DNA of 64,000 nt from contig NZ_OY284433.1 of assembly GCF_958304185.1 (NCBI RefSeq), forward strand, positions 1,922,001 through 1,986,000, in the 5' to 3' direction. Made by a program: the position numbers and the translations under genes. Below, one piece after another: positions 16,185 to 24,828 of the stretch; position 1 is the stretch's first letter; each line of letters begins with the position of its first letter. Source of the stretch: an uncultured Erythrobacter sp. (GTDB taxonomy: Bacteria > Pseudomonadota > Alphaproteobacteria > Sphingomonadales > Sphingomonadaceae). The notes below the pieces were generated by a model, which was not told the origin of the DNA, ran no database searches, and worked only from the letters and a program-made list of their open reading frames with translations.

Positions 16185-17056
16185 AGCGGCTTGAAATCCA
16201 GCCCGATATCGGCGGCAGGCGCGCTCTGGGTCAGGCGGCCGACCGAGATGTAGTCCACCCCGCTCGCCGCTTTGGCCGCGATGGTCTGGAGGTTGACGCC
16301 TCCGCTCGCCTCGGTCGGCACCCGGCCTGCGACCAGCCGGACCGCTTCGGCCAGCGTCGCAGGGTCCATGTTATCGAGCAGCAGATGACTCGCGCCTGCG
16401 GCCAGCGCGGGTTCGATCTGGTCGAGATTGTCGACCTCGCAGATGATCTTGGCGACCCCGGCGTCCCGTGCGCGGCGCACCGCTTCGCCGACGCTGCCTG
16501 CGACCGCGACGTGGTTGTCTTTGATCATCGCCGCATCCCACAGCCCCATCCGGTGGTTCTGCGCGCCGCCCTGACGGGTGGCATATTTCTCGAGGAAGCG
16601 CAGGCCGGGGATGGTCTTGCGGGTATCGAGCAAGGTGCAGGCCGGATTGCCGCCCGGGCCGCGCATGGCGGTAACATAGGCCTGCGTCAGCGTGGCGATG
16701 CCGGAGAGGTGCTGGACAATGTTCAAAGCGCTACGCTCTGCGGTGAGCAGCGCGCGGGCCTTGCCCTCGATCCGCATGAGATCGGTCCCACCGGGCACCT
16801 TGTCGCCATCATGCGCGAGGGTCTCGATGGAGCAGGCCGGGTCAAGGTGGCGGAAGAAAGCCTCGGCCAGCGGCAGGCCCGCCACCACGATAGCATCGCG
16901 GCTGTCCATCACCCCGGTGAAACGCGCGTCGGCGGGGATGACGCTTTCGGAGGTCACATCGCGCCCGCCGCCGGGCAGGCCTTCGCCCAAATCCTCCGCC
17001 AGTGTTTCGCGGATGAATTTGGCGAGGTCGAAGCCGGGGAGGTTGAAGGTGGTCAT
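16181..17056 (-). CDS. nadC: Nicotinate-nucleotide pyrophosphorylase (quinolinate phosphoribosyltransferase)
   Basis: 291 residues. It makes nicotinate mononucleotide from quinolinate and PRPP in NAD synthesis. Motifs seen: LAEDLGEGLPGGGRDVTSES at the start, ALLTAERSALNIVQHLSGIA, TLLDTRKTIPGLRFLEKYA, GGAQNHRMGLWDAAMIKDNH and the late phosphate-binding EASGGVNLQTIAAKA. No nadA or nadB lies in the window. The ATG is firm from homology. A 27-nt inverted repeat separates it from the response regulator upstream. Confidence 0.96.
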   Translation of the reverse strand: MTTFNLPGFDLAKFIRETLAEDLGEGLPGGGRDVTSESVIPADARFTGVMDSRDAIVVAGLPLAEAFFRHLDPACSIETLAHDGDKVPGGTDLMRIEGKARALLTAERSALNIVQHLSGIATLTQAYVTAMRGPGGNPACTLLDTRKTIPGLRFLEKYATRQGGAQNHRMGLWDAAMIKDNHVAVAGSVGEAVRRARDAGVAKIICEVDNLDQIEPALAAGASHLLLDNMDPATLAEAVRLVAGRVPTEASGGVNLQTIAAKAASGVDYISVGRLTQSAPAADIGLDFKPL

Positions 17057-17102
17057 GCCTTCCCTTTAACCGTTTGGCCCGCGCCAAGTCGATAGCCTTA
17101 CC

Positions 17103-17184
17103 CCCCGCCCCGGGCTTGACCCGGGGCCCAGCTATCTGGCGAGGGGAGAAGGCAGCGGGGCCCCGGGTCAAGCCCGGGGCGGGG
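17103..17184. repeat. 27-nt perfect inverted repeat element
   Basis: Arms 17103-17129 and 17158-17184 are exact reverse complements over 27 nt, separated by 28 nt. Each arm contains its own palindrome CCCCGGGCTTGACCCGGGG, the same core as at 8745-8834. It sits between the nadC start and the response-regulator stop. Confidence 0.8.
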
Positions 17185-17190
17185 TGGGGA

Positions 17191-17997
17191 TTAGTGGACG
17201 AACCTTGCCACCACATCGCGATAGCTGCGGCTCACCTTCACCTCGGCGCCGCTTTCCAGCACCAGGAAGCACTCGCCATTGGTGTGGGGCTTCACCTGCC
17301 GCACCAGATCGAGGTTGACGATGGTCGAACGGTGCACGCGCTGGAACTTGCGCGGATCAAGTCGGCGCTCCAGATCCTTCATCGTCTCGCGCAGCACCAG
17401 CGAATTGTCGCCGGTCGAGATGATCATGTAATCACCCGCAGCCTCGATATGCTCGATCGTGTCCACCTCGACGCGGAAGATCTGGCCGCGGTCTTTGACG
17501 TTGATGAGCTTCTCGAAGCGGTCGGCGCTTTCGGCCGCCGGGGCAGTCGTCTCGACAAAGTCCGCCGCGCGGTCCGGCGCGATTTCCGCCAGCACATCGA
17601 GCAGATTGCCAGCATCCTCGGCCGACTTCTTCTCAGCCAGCCGCTGGCGCACGCGTTCGATGGTGTCGGCGAGCTTCTGTTCGTCGACCGGCTTCATCAG
17701 GTAATTGACGGCGTTGGCCTCAAAGGCGCGGATCGCGTGTTCTTCATAGGCGGTGACGAAGACGAACAGGGGGGGTTCGATCTCCATCACGCCCTTCACG
17801 ACAGAAAAGCCGTCAAAGCCGGGCATCTGGATGTCGAGGAAGACGAGATCGGGCTTCTCGGTCTTGATCTTGCGGATCGCTTCGCGCCCGTTGGCGCAGG
17901 TGTCGATGATCTCGACGTCCTCGAACGGCGCGAGCCGCAGCTGGAGGCCTTGGATCGCGAGCTTTTCGTCATCGACGAGGATGGTTCTGATGGTCAT
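17191..17997 (-). CDS. LytTR-family response regulator
   Basis: 268 residues. Receiver domain 1-120 with the acidic pair D9/D10, phosphoacceptor D55 (LVFLDIQMPG) and K in YLMKPVDEQKL; a variable linker with several Ala/Glu; then a LytTR DNA-binding domain (VDTIEHIEAAGDYMIISTG, FQRVHRSTIVNLDLVRQVKP, SYRDVVARF). It is the output of the histidine kinase whose stop its ATG overlaps (17994-17997). Such pairs often control envelope or stress genes; the target is not visible here. Confidence 0.93.
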   Translation of the reverse strand: MTIRTILVDDEKLAIQGLQLRLAPFEDVEIIDTCANGREAIRKIKTEKPDLVFLDIQMPGFDGFSVVKGVMEIEPPLFVFVTAYEEHAIRAFEANAVNYLMKPVDEQKLADTIERVRQRLAEKKSAEDAGNLLDVLAEIAPDRAADFVETTAPAAESADRFEKLINVKDRGQIFRVEVDTIEHIEAAGDYMIISTGDNSLVLRETMKDLERRLDPRKFQRVHRSTIVNLDLVRQVKPHTNGECFLVLESGAEVKVSRSYRDVVARFVH

Positions 17998-19208
17998 GCG
18001 GGGGTTCCGATAGTTCGTTGGGGGGGATTGAGGGGGATGATGTTGTCTCCCCCGATCACGGCAGAGGGGGCTGCCGGAACGGGTTCGGGCACATCAGCCC
18101 GGGTGAAAGGGATTTCGATCAGCACGGTAAAGCCGCCCCCAGCTTCCGAACGGGTTTCAAACAAGTGTGTGTCGCCATAGGCTTGGGCCAGCCGATTGCG
18201 GATATTGGCAAGGCCGACCCCGGTGGAGACCGGTCGGCCCGGCGCAGGCGTGCCGGACAGATCGCCCGCCATGAAGCGCTGCATGTCTTCGATACCCGGC
18301 CCGGTATCCTCGACCGTCAGGCGCAGCCGATCACCGATCACCCGCGCGGTGAGCGAGATGCGCGCACCTTCCTCCTGCGGGCTGACGGCATATTTGATCG
18401 CGTTTTCGACCAAGGGTTGCAGCAGCATCGCCGGCAGTTGCGCAGCGAGCGCGGCGTCCTCGATCTCGAAATGGGTGCGCAGGCGTTCTTCGAACCGCAT
18501 CCGCTCAATATCAAGATAGAGCTGCAAGGTCTCGACCTCCTGCGCCAGCGTCACCTGACTGCCGGGCTCGGCGATCAGTGTGTGGCGCAAAAACCCTGAC
18601 AGGCGGGTAAGCATCGCATTCGCGGGCTCGGTCTGCTTCAGCAGCACCAGCGTGCTGATGGAATTGAGCGTATTGAACAGGAAATGCGGGTTGAGCTGGT
18701 AACGCAGCATGGCCAGCTGCGCAGCGGTCGCCTGCGCTTCCAGACGTTCCAGCCGGTCGGCCTGCTGCTCCACCGTCAGGAAGAAGTTGATCGCGTAATA
18801 GAGCGCGCTCCACCCACCCAGCAGGGTCAGCGGCAGATAGAGCAGCCCGATCAAGCGCTGGGCAAAGGTCGTCTCACGGCTGGCGGCGTAATAGACCCCC
18901 TGCACCCAGGCATCGATCGAAGCGTGTAGCACCACCGCAAAGAACAACACCACGGCCGTCAGCCCCCACGTCACCAGCGGCGTCTGGTGGATCAGCTTGC
19001 GGTAGATCACCGACAGGATCAGGCTGATTGAAAAGCCGGTGATGGTGGTGACAAGGATCAGCGCCAGCAAATCGAGCGGCTGCTCGTTCGCGAGGGCCGA
19101 GACGGCGCGCAACAGGAAAGCCGCGCCCCAGCCTGCCAACTGGAGGTTCCAGAACGCCCGGTTCTTGCTGGCGAAGAATGGCGCCGCCTGGATCTGGAGC
19201 ACTGCCAT
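17994..19208 (-). CDS. LytS/YehU-type sensor histidine kinase
   Basis: 404 residues. The N-terminal ~150 residues hold four to five membrane segments (LDLLALILVTTITGFSISLI, WGLTAVVLFFAVVLHASIDA, LIGLLYLPLTLLGGWSALYY). Next is the His_kinase box with the phosphoacceptor His in RYQLNPHFLFNTLNSIS, then an ATP-binding HATPase domain (LVENAIKYAV, VEDTGPGIEDM, GVGLANIRNRL). No separate sensor domain is visible, so the signal is probably sensed in or at the membrane. It pairs with the LytTR regulator. Confidence 0.92.
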   Translation of the reverse strand: MAVLQIQAAPFFASKNRAFWNLQLAGWGAAFLLRAVSALANEQPLDLLALILVTTITGFSISLILSVIYRKLIHQTPLVTWGLTAVVLFFAVVLHASIDAWVQGVYYAASRETTFAQRLIGLLYLPLTLLGGWSALYYAINFFLTVEQQADRLERLEAQATAAQLAMLRYQLNPHFLFNTLNSISTLVLLKQTEPANAMLTRLSGFLRHTLIAEPGSQVTLAQEVETLQLYLDIERMRFEERLRTHFEIEDAALAAQLPAMLLQPLVENAIKYAVSPQEEGARISLTARVIGDRLRLTVEDTGPGIEDMQRFMAGDLSGTPAPGRPVSTGVGLANIRNRLAQAYGDTHLFETRSEAGGGFTVLIEIPFTRADVPEPVPAAPSAVIGGDNIIPLNPPQRTIGTPA

Positions 19209-19294
19209 AGCCCGACAGTCCTAACTCATTTCGTCGCAAACCACACGGCTAATCGGTCGCATCATCGCGGGGCCGCCACGGCTCGGCGCAAGGA

Positions 19295-20299
19295 TTACAG
19301 CTTCGGGGGGGAGATGAGCCCGCCGACCGGGTCGATCTCGCGGCGGAAATGGGTGGCCCAGTCGGCCTTGCCTTGACCCGCCATCAGGGACTGCACCAGT
19401 GGAACTTCAGCGGCCATAGCCTCGGCCCGTTCGTCCCAGCCTTCGTGATGGCGCCGCATCCTGAGCCCTGCGTCATGGGTCGAACCCCAGCGGGTCATGA
19501 AGGCGACGGCGGCCTGCGGATCATAGCCCGCATTGGCGAGCAGCCACGGCGCCAGCCGGTCGGCTTCCCGCTCGACCCGGCGCACGTGCTTGGCCTTGCG
19601 TCCGTTGCGCTCAAGCCAGACATTATGGCCGAGCACATTATGTGCCAGCTCATGCGCGACCAGCGCGGCGAATAGTGGTTCTTCCGCATAGCCGAAGGCG
19701 GGAAAACCGATCCCGATCACCACCCGCGCACCATCCGCAACCGCCCGCTTGCCGTCGCCCATCAGTTCGAACCGGGTGGCGCAGACCTCGACCGGCTGGA
19801 GCCGCGCCTCCGCACCATCCGCAAAGGCAATCGCGATACCGCCGTGTTCGGTCAGCATCGCTTCGATGTGTTCATGCGCGCGCACCAACCGCTGCCATTC
19901 CATCGCCGCGCCTGCGGGCCACGCGTTGGGGTCGAACCGTTCGAGCGCGATAACCTCGCGGTTACGGGTGAACGCCCCCGACAGCGCGGCGGGCGATCCG
20001 CGCGCGGCGGTCTGCACCGCGAAGTCGCGTTCCAGCCCCAACGCCGTGCGGGCGATAGCGGGCACACCGTAGCTCGCCATATCCTGCAATTGCAGACCGA
20101 TGCTCGGCACGACACGCGGGCAAAACGCAGCATTCGCGCGGGCGAGGTGCCAACCCACATCCTGCAATCGCCGGTCGGCGTCCTGATAGCGCCCAATCGC
20201 CGCACGCTCCGCCGCGTAGTCGATCACCGGCGGCGCCCCCTGCGGCTGCGACGCCAGCGGGGCGGCCAGCAGCAGCGCGGCGAGCGCAATGGCGCGCAT
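19295..20299 (-). CDS. M48 family metallopeptidase, secreted
   Basis: 334 residues from the ATG at 20299, which overlaps the DsbA-like stop. A signal peptide (MRAIALAALLLAAPLASQ) precedes the protease domain. Zinc motif H215-E216-x-x-H219 in LVAHELAHNVLGH, with the third ligand probably in VEREADRLAPWLL. One Cys pair (FCPRV, EVCATRF) may form a disulfide, fitting its position next to a DsbA-like gene. Periplasmic quality control is a reasonable guess; a substrate is not evident. Confidence 0.87.
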   Translation of the reverse strand: MRAIALAALLLAAPLASQPQGAPPVIDYAAERAAIGRYQDADRRLQDVGWHLARANAAFCPRVVPSIGLQLQDMASYGVPAIARTALGLERDFAVQTAARGSPAALSGAFTRNREVIALERFDPNAWPAGAAMEWQRLVRAHEHIEAMLTEHGGIAIAFADGAEARLQPVEVCATRFELMGDGKRAVADGARVVIGIGFPAFGYAEEPLFAALVAHELAHNVLGHNVWLERNGRKAKHVRRVEREADRLAPWLLANAGYDPQAAVAFMTRWGSTHDAGLRMRRHHEGWDERAEAMAAEVPLVQSLMAGQGKADWATHFRREIDPVGGLISPPKL

Positions 20300-21027
20300 C
20301 AACGCGCCTCGGTCGAAGCGGTAAGCGCGGCCTTGAGCTTTTCGTAGCCGACCGCCCCGCCAAACGGGGTCTTGCCGGCGATCCATGCCGGGGTGCCGGT
20401 GAAGCCCAGCGAGCGGGCGAAATCGAGGTTGCGGGCGATCTCGGTCGAGACGGCATCGGACGCCGCATCACGCTCGGCCCGCGCCATGTCGAGCCCGGCT
20501 GCCTTGGCGGCGGCGGTGACATCGCCGGTCGCGAACATGGCATCGTGGAACGCGCGATACTTGCCCTGCAAGCCTGCCGCCAGCGCCATGCGCGAGGCGA
20601 CATCGCTGCCTTCAAAGATCGGCCATTCGCGGATCACGACCTTCAGGTCCGGGTCTTCGGCAATCAGCCGGTTCACGTCCTTGAGGCTGGCCTCGCAATA
20701 GGGGCAGTTATAATCGGTGAACTCGACCAGCACGGTCTTGCCGTTGGGATTGCCGAGCACCACGCCGGGGAAGGGTTCGCGCACTTCGCCGCCCATCTGC
20801 GCCAGCCGCTTGGCCGATTCCTGTTCTTCGTAAGCCTGCGCCATTTGCGGCAGCAGGTCGGGATTGGCGAGCAGGAAGGTGCGGGTGCGGTTGTCCGCCA
20901 GCCCGGAATAAGACCATGCCGCCGCGCCCAGAAAGCCGAACACCAGCGCCAGCAGCGCGGTCAGCAAGGTCGCGGTCAGCGTGCGGGGCGCGTCTGCGGG
21001 GGTGGAGGCAGGCGGTTGGGAGGACAT
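20299..21027 (-). CDS. DsbA-family thiol:disulfide oxidoreductase, membrane-anchored
   Basis: 242 residues. One N-terminal membrane segment (LLTALLALVFGFLGAAAWSY) anchors a periplasmic thioredoxin-fold domain with C108-P-Y-C111 in FTDYNCPYCEASL and cis-Pro in FTGTPAWIAGKTPFGGAV. The N-terminal helical region (NPDLLPQMAQAYEEQE) is typical of DsbA/ScsC/BdbD-like proteins. It lies between two M48 peptidase genes on the same strand, so all three may act in periplasmic protein folding and turnover. Confidence 0.9.
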   Translation of the reverse strand: MSSQPPASTPADAPRTLTATLLTALLALVFGFLGAAAWSYSGLADNRTRTFLLANPDLLPQMAQAYEEQESAKRLAQMGGEVREPFPGVVLGNPNGKTVLVEFTDYNCPYCEASLKDVNRLIAEDPDLKVVIREWPIFEGSDVASRMALAAGLQGKYRAFHDAMFATGDVTAAAKAAGLDMARAERDAASDAVSTEIARNLDFARSLGFTGTPAWIAGKTPFGGAVGYEKLKAALTASTEAR

Positions 21028-21068
21028 TCGCGAGGGTTCCGTCGGTCAGCGGGTGAATGCGCGTCAGC

Positions 21069-22433
21069 CTAGCGCCGGTCGCGCAGCCGTTCCAGTTCAG
21101 CGCGCGCTTCGAGGGCAACATCCTGTGCGCGGATCCAGTCGGGCGAGCCATAGGGCAGGCTGGCCTCGGCGGCTTGGGCGTTCATCAAAGCCTGTGGGTA
21201 GAGCCGGTTCATCACCTGCTGTTCCGCGCTCGCCAGCCGTGCGCGCGGAATATCGCCGCGCGCTTCATAAACCACACCCAGCTGGTACCATGCGAAGGGA
21301 TTGTAGCGATCCTTCTGCACCGATGCGCGCAGCACCTGTTCGGCCTCGGGGAAATTGGCCTTGTTCTCGGTCGCGATCAGCGCATGGCCGAGCATCCCGG
21401 CAATCAGCGGATGGGAACGGGTCAGCTCCGTCGCGCGGCGCAGCGGCACCAGCGCTTCCACCGGTCGGCCGGATTCGAGCAGCACTTGGCCTTTCAGTTC
21501 GAGGAACCACGGATTGTCGGGCTCTGCCGCTAGCAGCGCGTCAGCCTCAGCCAGCGCCATGTCGACCCGCGCTTCCTTGTGATAGGCATAGGCGCGGGCA
21601 TAGCGCGCCGGGATGCTGGTATCGCGCGGGGGATAGGCGTTGAGCGTGCGCTGCGGTTCGGCGAGGTAGCCAAACAGCTTGGCCTTGGCCCGCACGAAGC
21701 GTTCTTGCAGCGCCAGATTGGGCGGCGCATCCCACGCCGGGTCCTGTTCCAGCAAGCCGCGCAGCACCTGAATACGGTCGCCCGACAGCGGGTGCGTGCG
21801 GGCATAGGCGGCTTCGTCCGCCTGACTATAGCCAGCGCGAATCTCATTGCCGCGCAGCCGCTCGAAGAACTTGATCATTCCCTTGCCAGTGATGCCTGCA
21901 CCCGAAAGGTAACGCGCGCCGGCCAGATCGGTTGAGGCTTCCTGATCGCGGTTGAAGGAGAGAAAGCTCCCCATCGCGGCCTGTTGCCCGGCGGCGATGA
22001 TGCCCATCGCGCCTTCGCCAGCCCCGGCCAACGCCGCGCCGACGCCGAGCAGCAGCGACAGGATCGAGATATTGGTCGCCCGCTTGGTGCGCTCGTCAAA
22101 CCGGACCACGTGGCCAGCCGTGATGTGCCCCAGCTCGTGCGCGAGCACGCCTTGCACTTCGTTGGCGGTTTCCGCCTCGTTGATCAGGCCGGAGTGGACA
22201 TAGATCGCCTGCCCGCCCGCCACGAAGGCGTTGATCGAACCGTCATTGATCAGGACCAGCTCGACATTGCCGGGTTCAAGCTCGCTCGCCTCGACCAGCG
22301 GGGCGACCATGTCCTTGAGCAGTTCCTCGGTCTCGGCATCGCGCAAGATCGCCTGCGCGGCGACCGGCTGGACGGCAACGATCGCGCTCGCCAGCAGGGC
22401 GAGCAGGACGGCGAGAGGTTGGGGGCGACGCAT
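21069..22433 (-). CDS. M48 peptidase with TPR repeats, BepA/YfgC-like
   Basis: 454 residues. Signal peptide (ending near VAAQAIL), protease domain with H99-E100-x-x-H103 (GVLAHELGHITAGH) and third ligand in RDQEASTDLAGARYL, then a C-terminal set of TPR-like helical pairs (DMALAEADALLAAEPDNPWF, PEAEQVLRASVQKDRYNPFA). This matches BepA, a periplasmic protease that helps outer-membrane protein and LptD assembly. It is the first gene of a three-gene minus-strand set with the DsbA-like gene 41 nt downstream. Confidence 0.9.
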   Translation of the reverse strand: MRRPQPLAVLLALLASAIVAVQPVAAQAILRDAETEELLKDMVAPLVEASELEPGNVELVLINDGSINAFVAGGQAIYVHSGLINEAETANEVQGVLAHELGHITAGHVVRFDERTKRATNISILSLLLGVGAALAGAGEGAMGIIAAGQQAAMGSFLSFNRDQEASTDLAGARYLSGAGITGKGMIKFFERLRGNEIRAGYSQADEAAYARTHPLSGDRIQVLRGLLEQDPAWDAPPNLALQERFVRAKAKLFGYLAEPQRTLNAYPPRDTSIPARYARAYAYHKEARVDMALAEADALLAAEPDNPWFLELKGQVLLESGRPVEALVPLRRATELTRSHPLIAGMLGHALIATENKANFPEAEQVLRASVQKDRYNPFAWYQLGVVYEARGDIPRARLASAEQQVMNRLYPQALMNAQAAEASLPYGSPDWIRAQDVALEARAELERLRDRR

Positions 22434-22484
22434 CGGGCCGACCCTACTGCCTTTCAGCCTGAACTCAAACTGAAGCGCGCGGCT

Positions 22485-24251
22485 TCAGCCGAACAGCTTG
22501 CGCGCCGCGCGTTCGATCTGGGCGAGGTCTTCGGGCACTTCGGCGAGGATTTCCGCGCAGCCGATTTCGTCGCGGCGGATCAGCACCAGCGCGAATTCCG
22601 GCCCGGCCCCGTCGAGATGTTCGAGCGAGATCGCGTCCAGCGCGCGCAATTGCTGCGCCAGCGCCTCGCGCACGGCGGCGGCATCTTCGACCGGCTTGCC
22701 CTGCTCTTCGCGGCGCAAGCGGCGCTCGGCCTTGACCACGGCTTTCACCCCGCCTTCGACTTCGGCGAGGAAGCGCGAAAGGCTCCCGCGTTCCAGCTGC
22801 AAGCGGTGGGCGTGGGTCAGCACGGCGGCATATTCGGTCAGGCGCGTCTTGTCGTAATCATGCCCGAACACGAGCTTGACCACCGGAGTCATCGGCGCGC
22901 GGTCCTGCACGGTGAGGCCACTTTCCGCGATCAGTTCGGCATAGTCCTCGGGCGCAGCCTCCGCAGCGAGGCTGAAGTCATAAGCGCGGCTGACCGCGGC
23001 ATAAAGCGCGTTGCGGCTGCGATCTTCGGTGCTGTCAGCGGCCCGCGCAAGTTCACGCGCAGCGGCAAGGCAATCATAGAGCCCGGCATCATCGGGCAGA
23101 TCGTCGGCGAAATCCTCGGCGAAATCATCGTCTTCGGCCACCGGATCGGCGATGGGCGCAACCGGCGTGAACACGGGCGCAGCTTCGATTGCGGGTTCGG
23201 GTTCGGCTTCCGCCACAGGCTCCGGGCCGAAATCGGCAGCGCCGAAATCGGGCTCCTCCAACTGCTCGTCTTCCGGCAGCGGTTCGAGGCCAGTGAGGTC
23301 GATCGCCTTCTTGGTCGGCGCTTCGATGTAATCGGCGAGGCTGGCGAAGTTGTATCCGGCAAGCTCGCCCTCGCCTTCGTCCTCGTCATATTCCTCGTCG
23401 TCATCGCCGAGGCCGAACTGGCTGAAGTCGGGCATCCGGAGACCTTCCTTGGCCCCGCCATCAAGCGCGGTGAGACTGGCGAAATCATCGCCATAGGTAT
23501 CGGCGGAATCCGCGTCGAAATCGTTGAAGCCTTGCTCGGCCCCGATGCCGTCATCCGCGCTTTCATGCGCAGGCGAATCGGCCCAGTCGGTCACCGGGTC
23601 GGCGGGGCGGAGGGCAGGCTCTGCCGCGAGTTCAAGCTCGGCGCCCAGTTCGAGCGCCTGATCGATTTCAAGCAGCAGCTCATCCGCGGTCAGCTGGTCG
23701 GCCATTTCCTTCCAGTTGATCACGCCATAAATGAAGTCGATCGTGGAATCGTCGCTGGAATAGGGCAGCAGGATCCCGCGATAGAGGATCGCGACGCCGG
23801 CGTGGTTGACGAATTCCGCCTCGAACCCGATCGGCGCCTGATTGGCGAGAATCTGCATATAGTGATCGGTGATGCGGCTCAGCAACGAGCGCGGGGGCAC
23901 ATCCGAAAGCCGGGTGATGACGCCGGTGGCGCCGCATTCCTGCCCGAGCTTCGCGCCGAGGAAGCAGACCGCCGGATTGTCGATCCCGCTCGAGAAATCG
24001 AGCAGCACCGAATGCGGGCCGAAATCGGGGAGGGTCTCCGGATCGAGGTCTTCGATATTGGGGAATATGCGCTCGCCCAGCAGGCTGGCCCAGTGGTTGT
24101 AGGCGCGCACCTGCATCCGGCGCTCGTCCTGGCCGATCGCATGCGGCGGCAGGTCGCGGCGCTGCGACGAATCAGGGCCGTCGTCGTCGGATGCATCCCA
24201 GCCCCGATCCGCAATCGCGTCGGGATCAAAGGTGCCGCGCAGAGTGTCCAT
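22485..24251 (-). CDS. PAS_5 domain protein with long acidic linker
   Basis: 588 residues from ATG 24251 (a GTG 33 nt upstream is possible). Residues ~45-190 form a PAS_5 domain (MQVRAYNHWASLLGERIFPN, FGPHSVLLDFSSGIDNPAV, VPPRSLLSRITDHYMQI, GVINWKEMADQL). Then comes a highly acidic Glu/Asp/Pro-rich linker to about residue 390, and a helical C-terminal part with RAPMTPVVKLVFGHDYDKTR. PAS_5 proteins are frequent in alphaproteobacteria; most have no assigned output. No catalytic or DNA-binding domain is evident. Confidence 0.85.
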   Translation of the reverse strand: MDTLRGTFDPDAIADRGWDASDDDGPDSSQRRDLPPHAIGQDERRMQVRAYNHWASLLGERIFPNIEDLDPETLPDFGPHSVLLDFSSGIDNPAVCFLGAKLGQECGATGVITRLSDVPPRSLLSRITDHYMQILANQAPIGFEAEFVNHAGVAILYRGILLPYSSDDSTIDFIYGVINWKEMADQLTADELLLEIDQALELGAELELAAEPALRPADPVTDWADSPAHESADDGIGAEQGFNDFDADSADTYGDDFASLTALDGGAKEGLRMPDFSQFGLGDDDEEYDEDEGEGELAGYNFASLADYIEAPTKKAIDLTGLEPLPEDEQLEEPDFGAADFGPEPVAEAEPEPAIEAAPVFTPVAPIADPVAEDDDFAEDFADDLPDDAGLYDCLAAARELARAADSTEDRSRNALYAAVSRAYDFSLAAEAAPEDYAELIAESGLTVQDRAPMTPVVKLVFGHDYDKTRLTEYAAVLTHAHRLQLERGSLSRFLAEVEGGVKAVVKAERRLRREEQGKPVEDAAAVREALAQQLRALDAISLEHLDGAGPEFALVLIRRDEIGCAEILAEVPEDLAQIERAARKLFG

Positions 24252-24304
24252 GGCTGTAATCCGCCCCTTGGTGAACCTAGTCACCCAGGGTTGTGGCGCA
24301 GCGT

Positions 24305-24335
24305 GGTAAACATCCCGTTAAACGAAGGCGGGATG
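24305..24335 (-). terminator. Probable terminator after the DUF2141 gene
   Basis: CATCCCG (24311-24317) pairs exactly with CGGGATG (24329-24335) around an 11-nt loop; on the minus strand it is followed by TTTACC. It lies 43 nt after the DUF2141 stop and before the PAS gene start. Confidence 0.45.
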
Positions 24336-24378
24336 ATTTGATCTTACAGACATTCCCTGCCGCGTTGAGCCAATCAGT

Positions 24379-24828
24379 TTACAGGAAATACCGCATCTTG
24401 ATGGTTACGCGGCTGGTGCCCGCACCCAGCGCGAACACGGCGTCCGTGAACTTGGGCGGCGCCATGCGGACCGGCGCATCGCGCGAGAAGCCATAGCCTT
24501 CCTTGGGCATCATCCCCATCGCCCGGTCGGCCTTGCCGTTATTGTTCTCGTCATGCAGCAGCGCGATGGCATATTGGCCGGGCTTGACCCCGGTGAAACG
24601 GATTTCAACCTTACCATTGGCGGGCACCACGGTGCGATGCGCGGCCGGATCCTTGATACATTTGGGAAAGATATCAGCACGCGTCGTCATGCAGGCGCGC
24701 ACCACGCCCTTGGCAGAACGGATGTCAGTGACGGTGATGACCACCTCGCCGGTCTGGGCCGGAGCGGCGGCGAGGGCAGCCCCAAAGCTCGCGCCAAGCC
24801 CTGCCAGCACCAGCGCGCTCGCCTTCAC
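24379..24828 (-). CDS. DUF2141 domain secreted protein
   Basis: 149 residues from GTG 24828, which overlaps the stop of the sterol-desaturase gene (GTGA). Signal peptide ASALVLAGLGASFGAALAAA; the mature domain is DUF2141 with the hallmark LLHDENNNGKADRAMGMMPK and GYGFSRDAPVRMAPPKFTDA. The family is a small beta-sandwich of unknown function; two Cys (VRACMTT, FPKCIKD) probably pair. A paralogue is at 47935. Coupling to a sterol-desaturase family gene suggests an envelope-lipid connection, but that is inference. Confidence 0.85.
   Translation of the reverse strand: MKASALVLAGLGASFGAALAAAPAQTGEVVITVTDIRSAKGVVRACMTTRADIFPKCIKDPAAHRTVVPANGKVEIRFTGVKPGQYAIALLHDENNNGKADRAMGMMPKEGYGFSRDAPVRMAPPKFTDAVFALGAGTSRVTIKMRYFL

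Noticed and set aside
21984..24341. A 785-codon open frame on the plus strand
   Set aside because: It lies antisense to the M48/TPR and PAS_5 genes, has low-complexity Arg/His/Gly content and no family motif; a GC-rich shadow frame.
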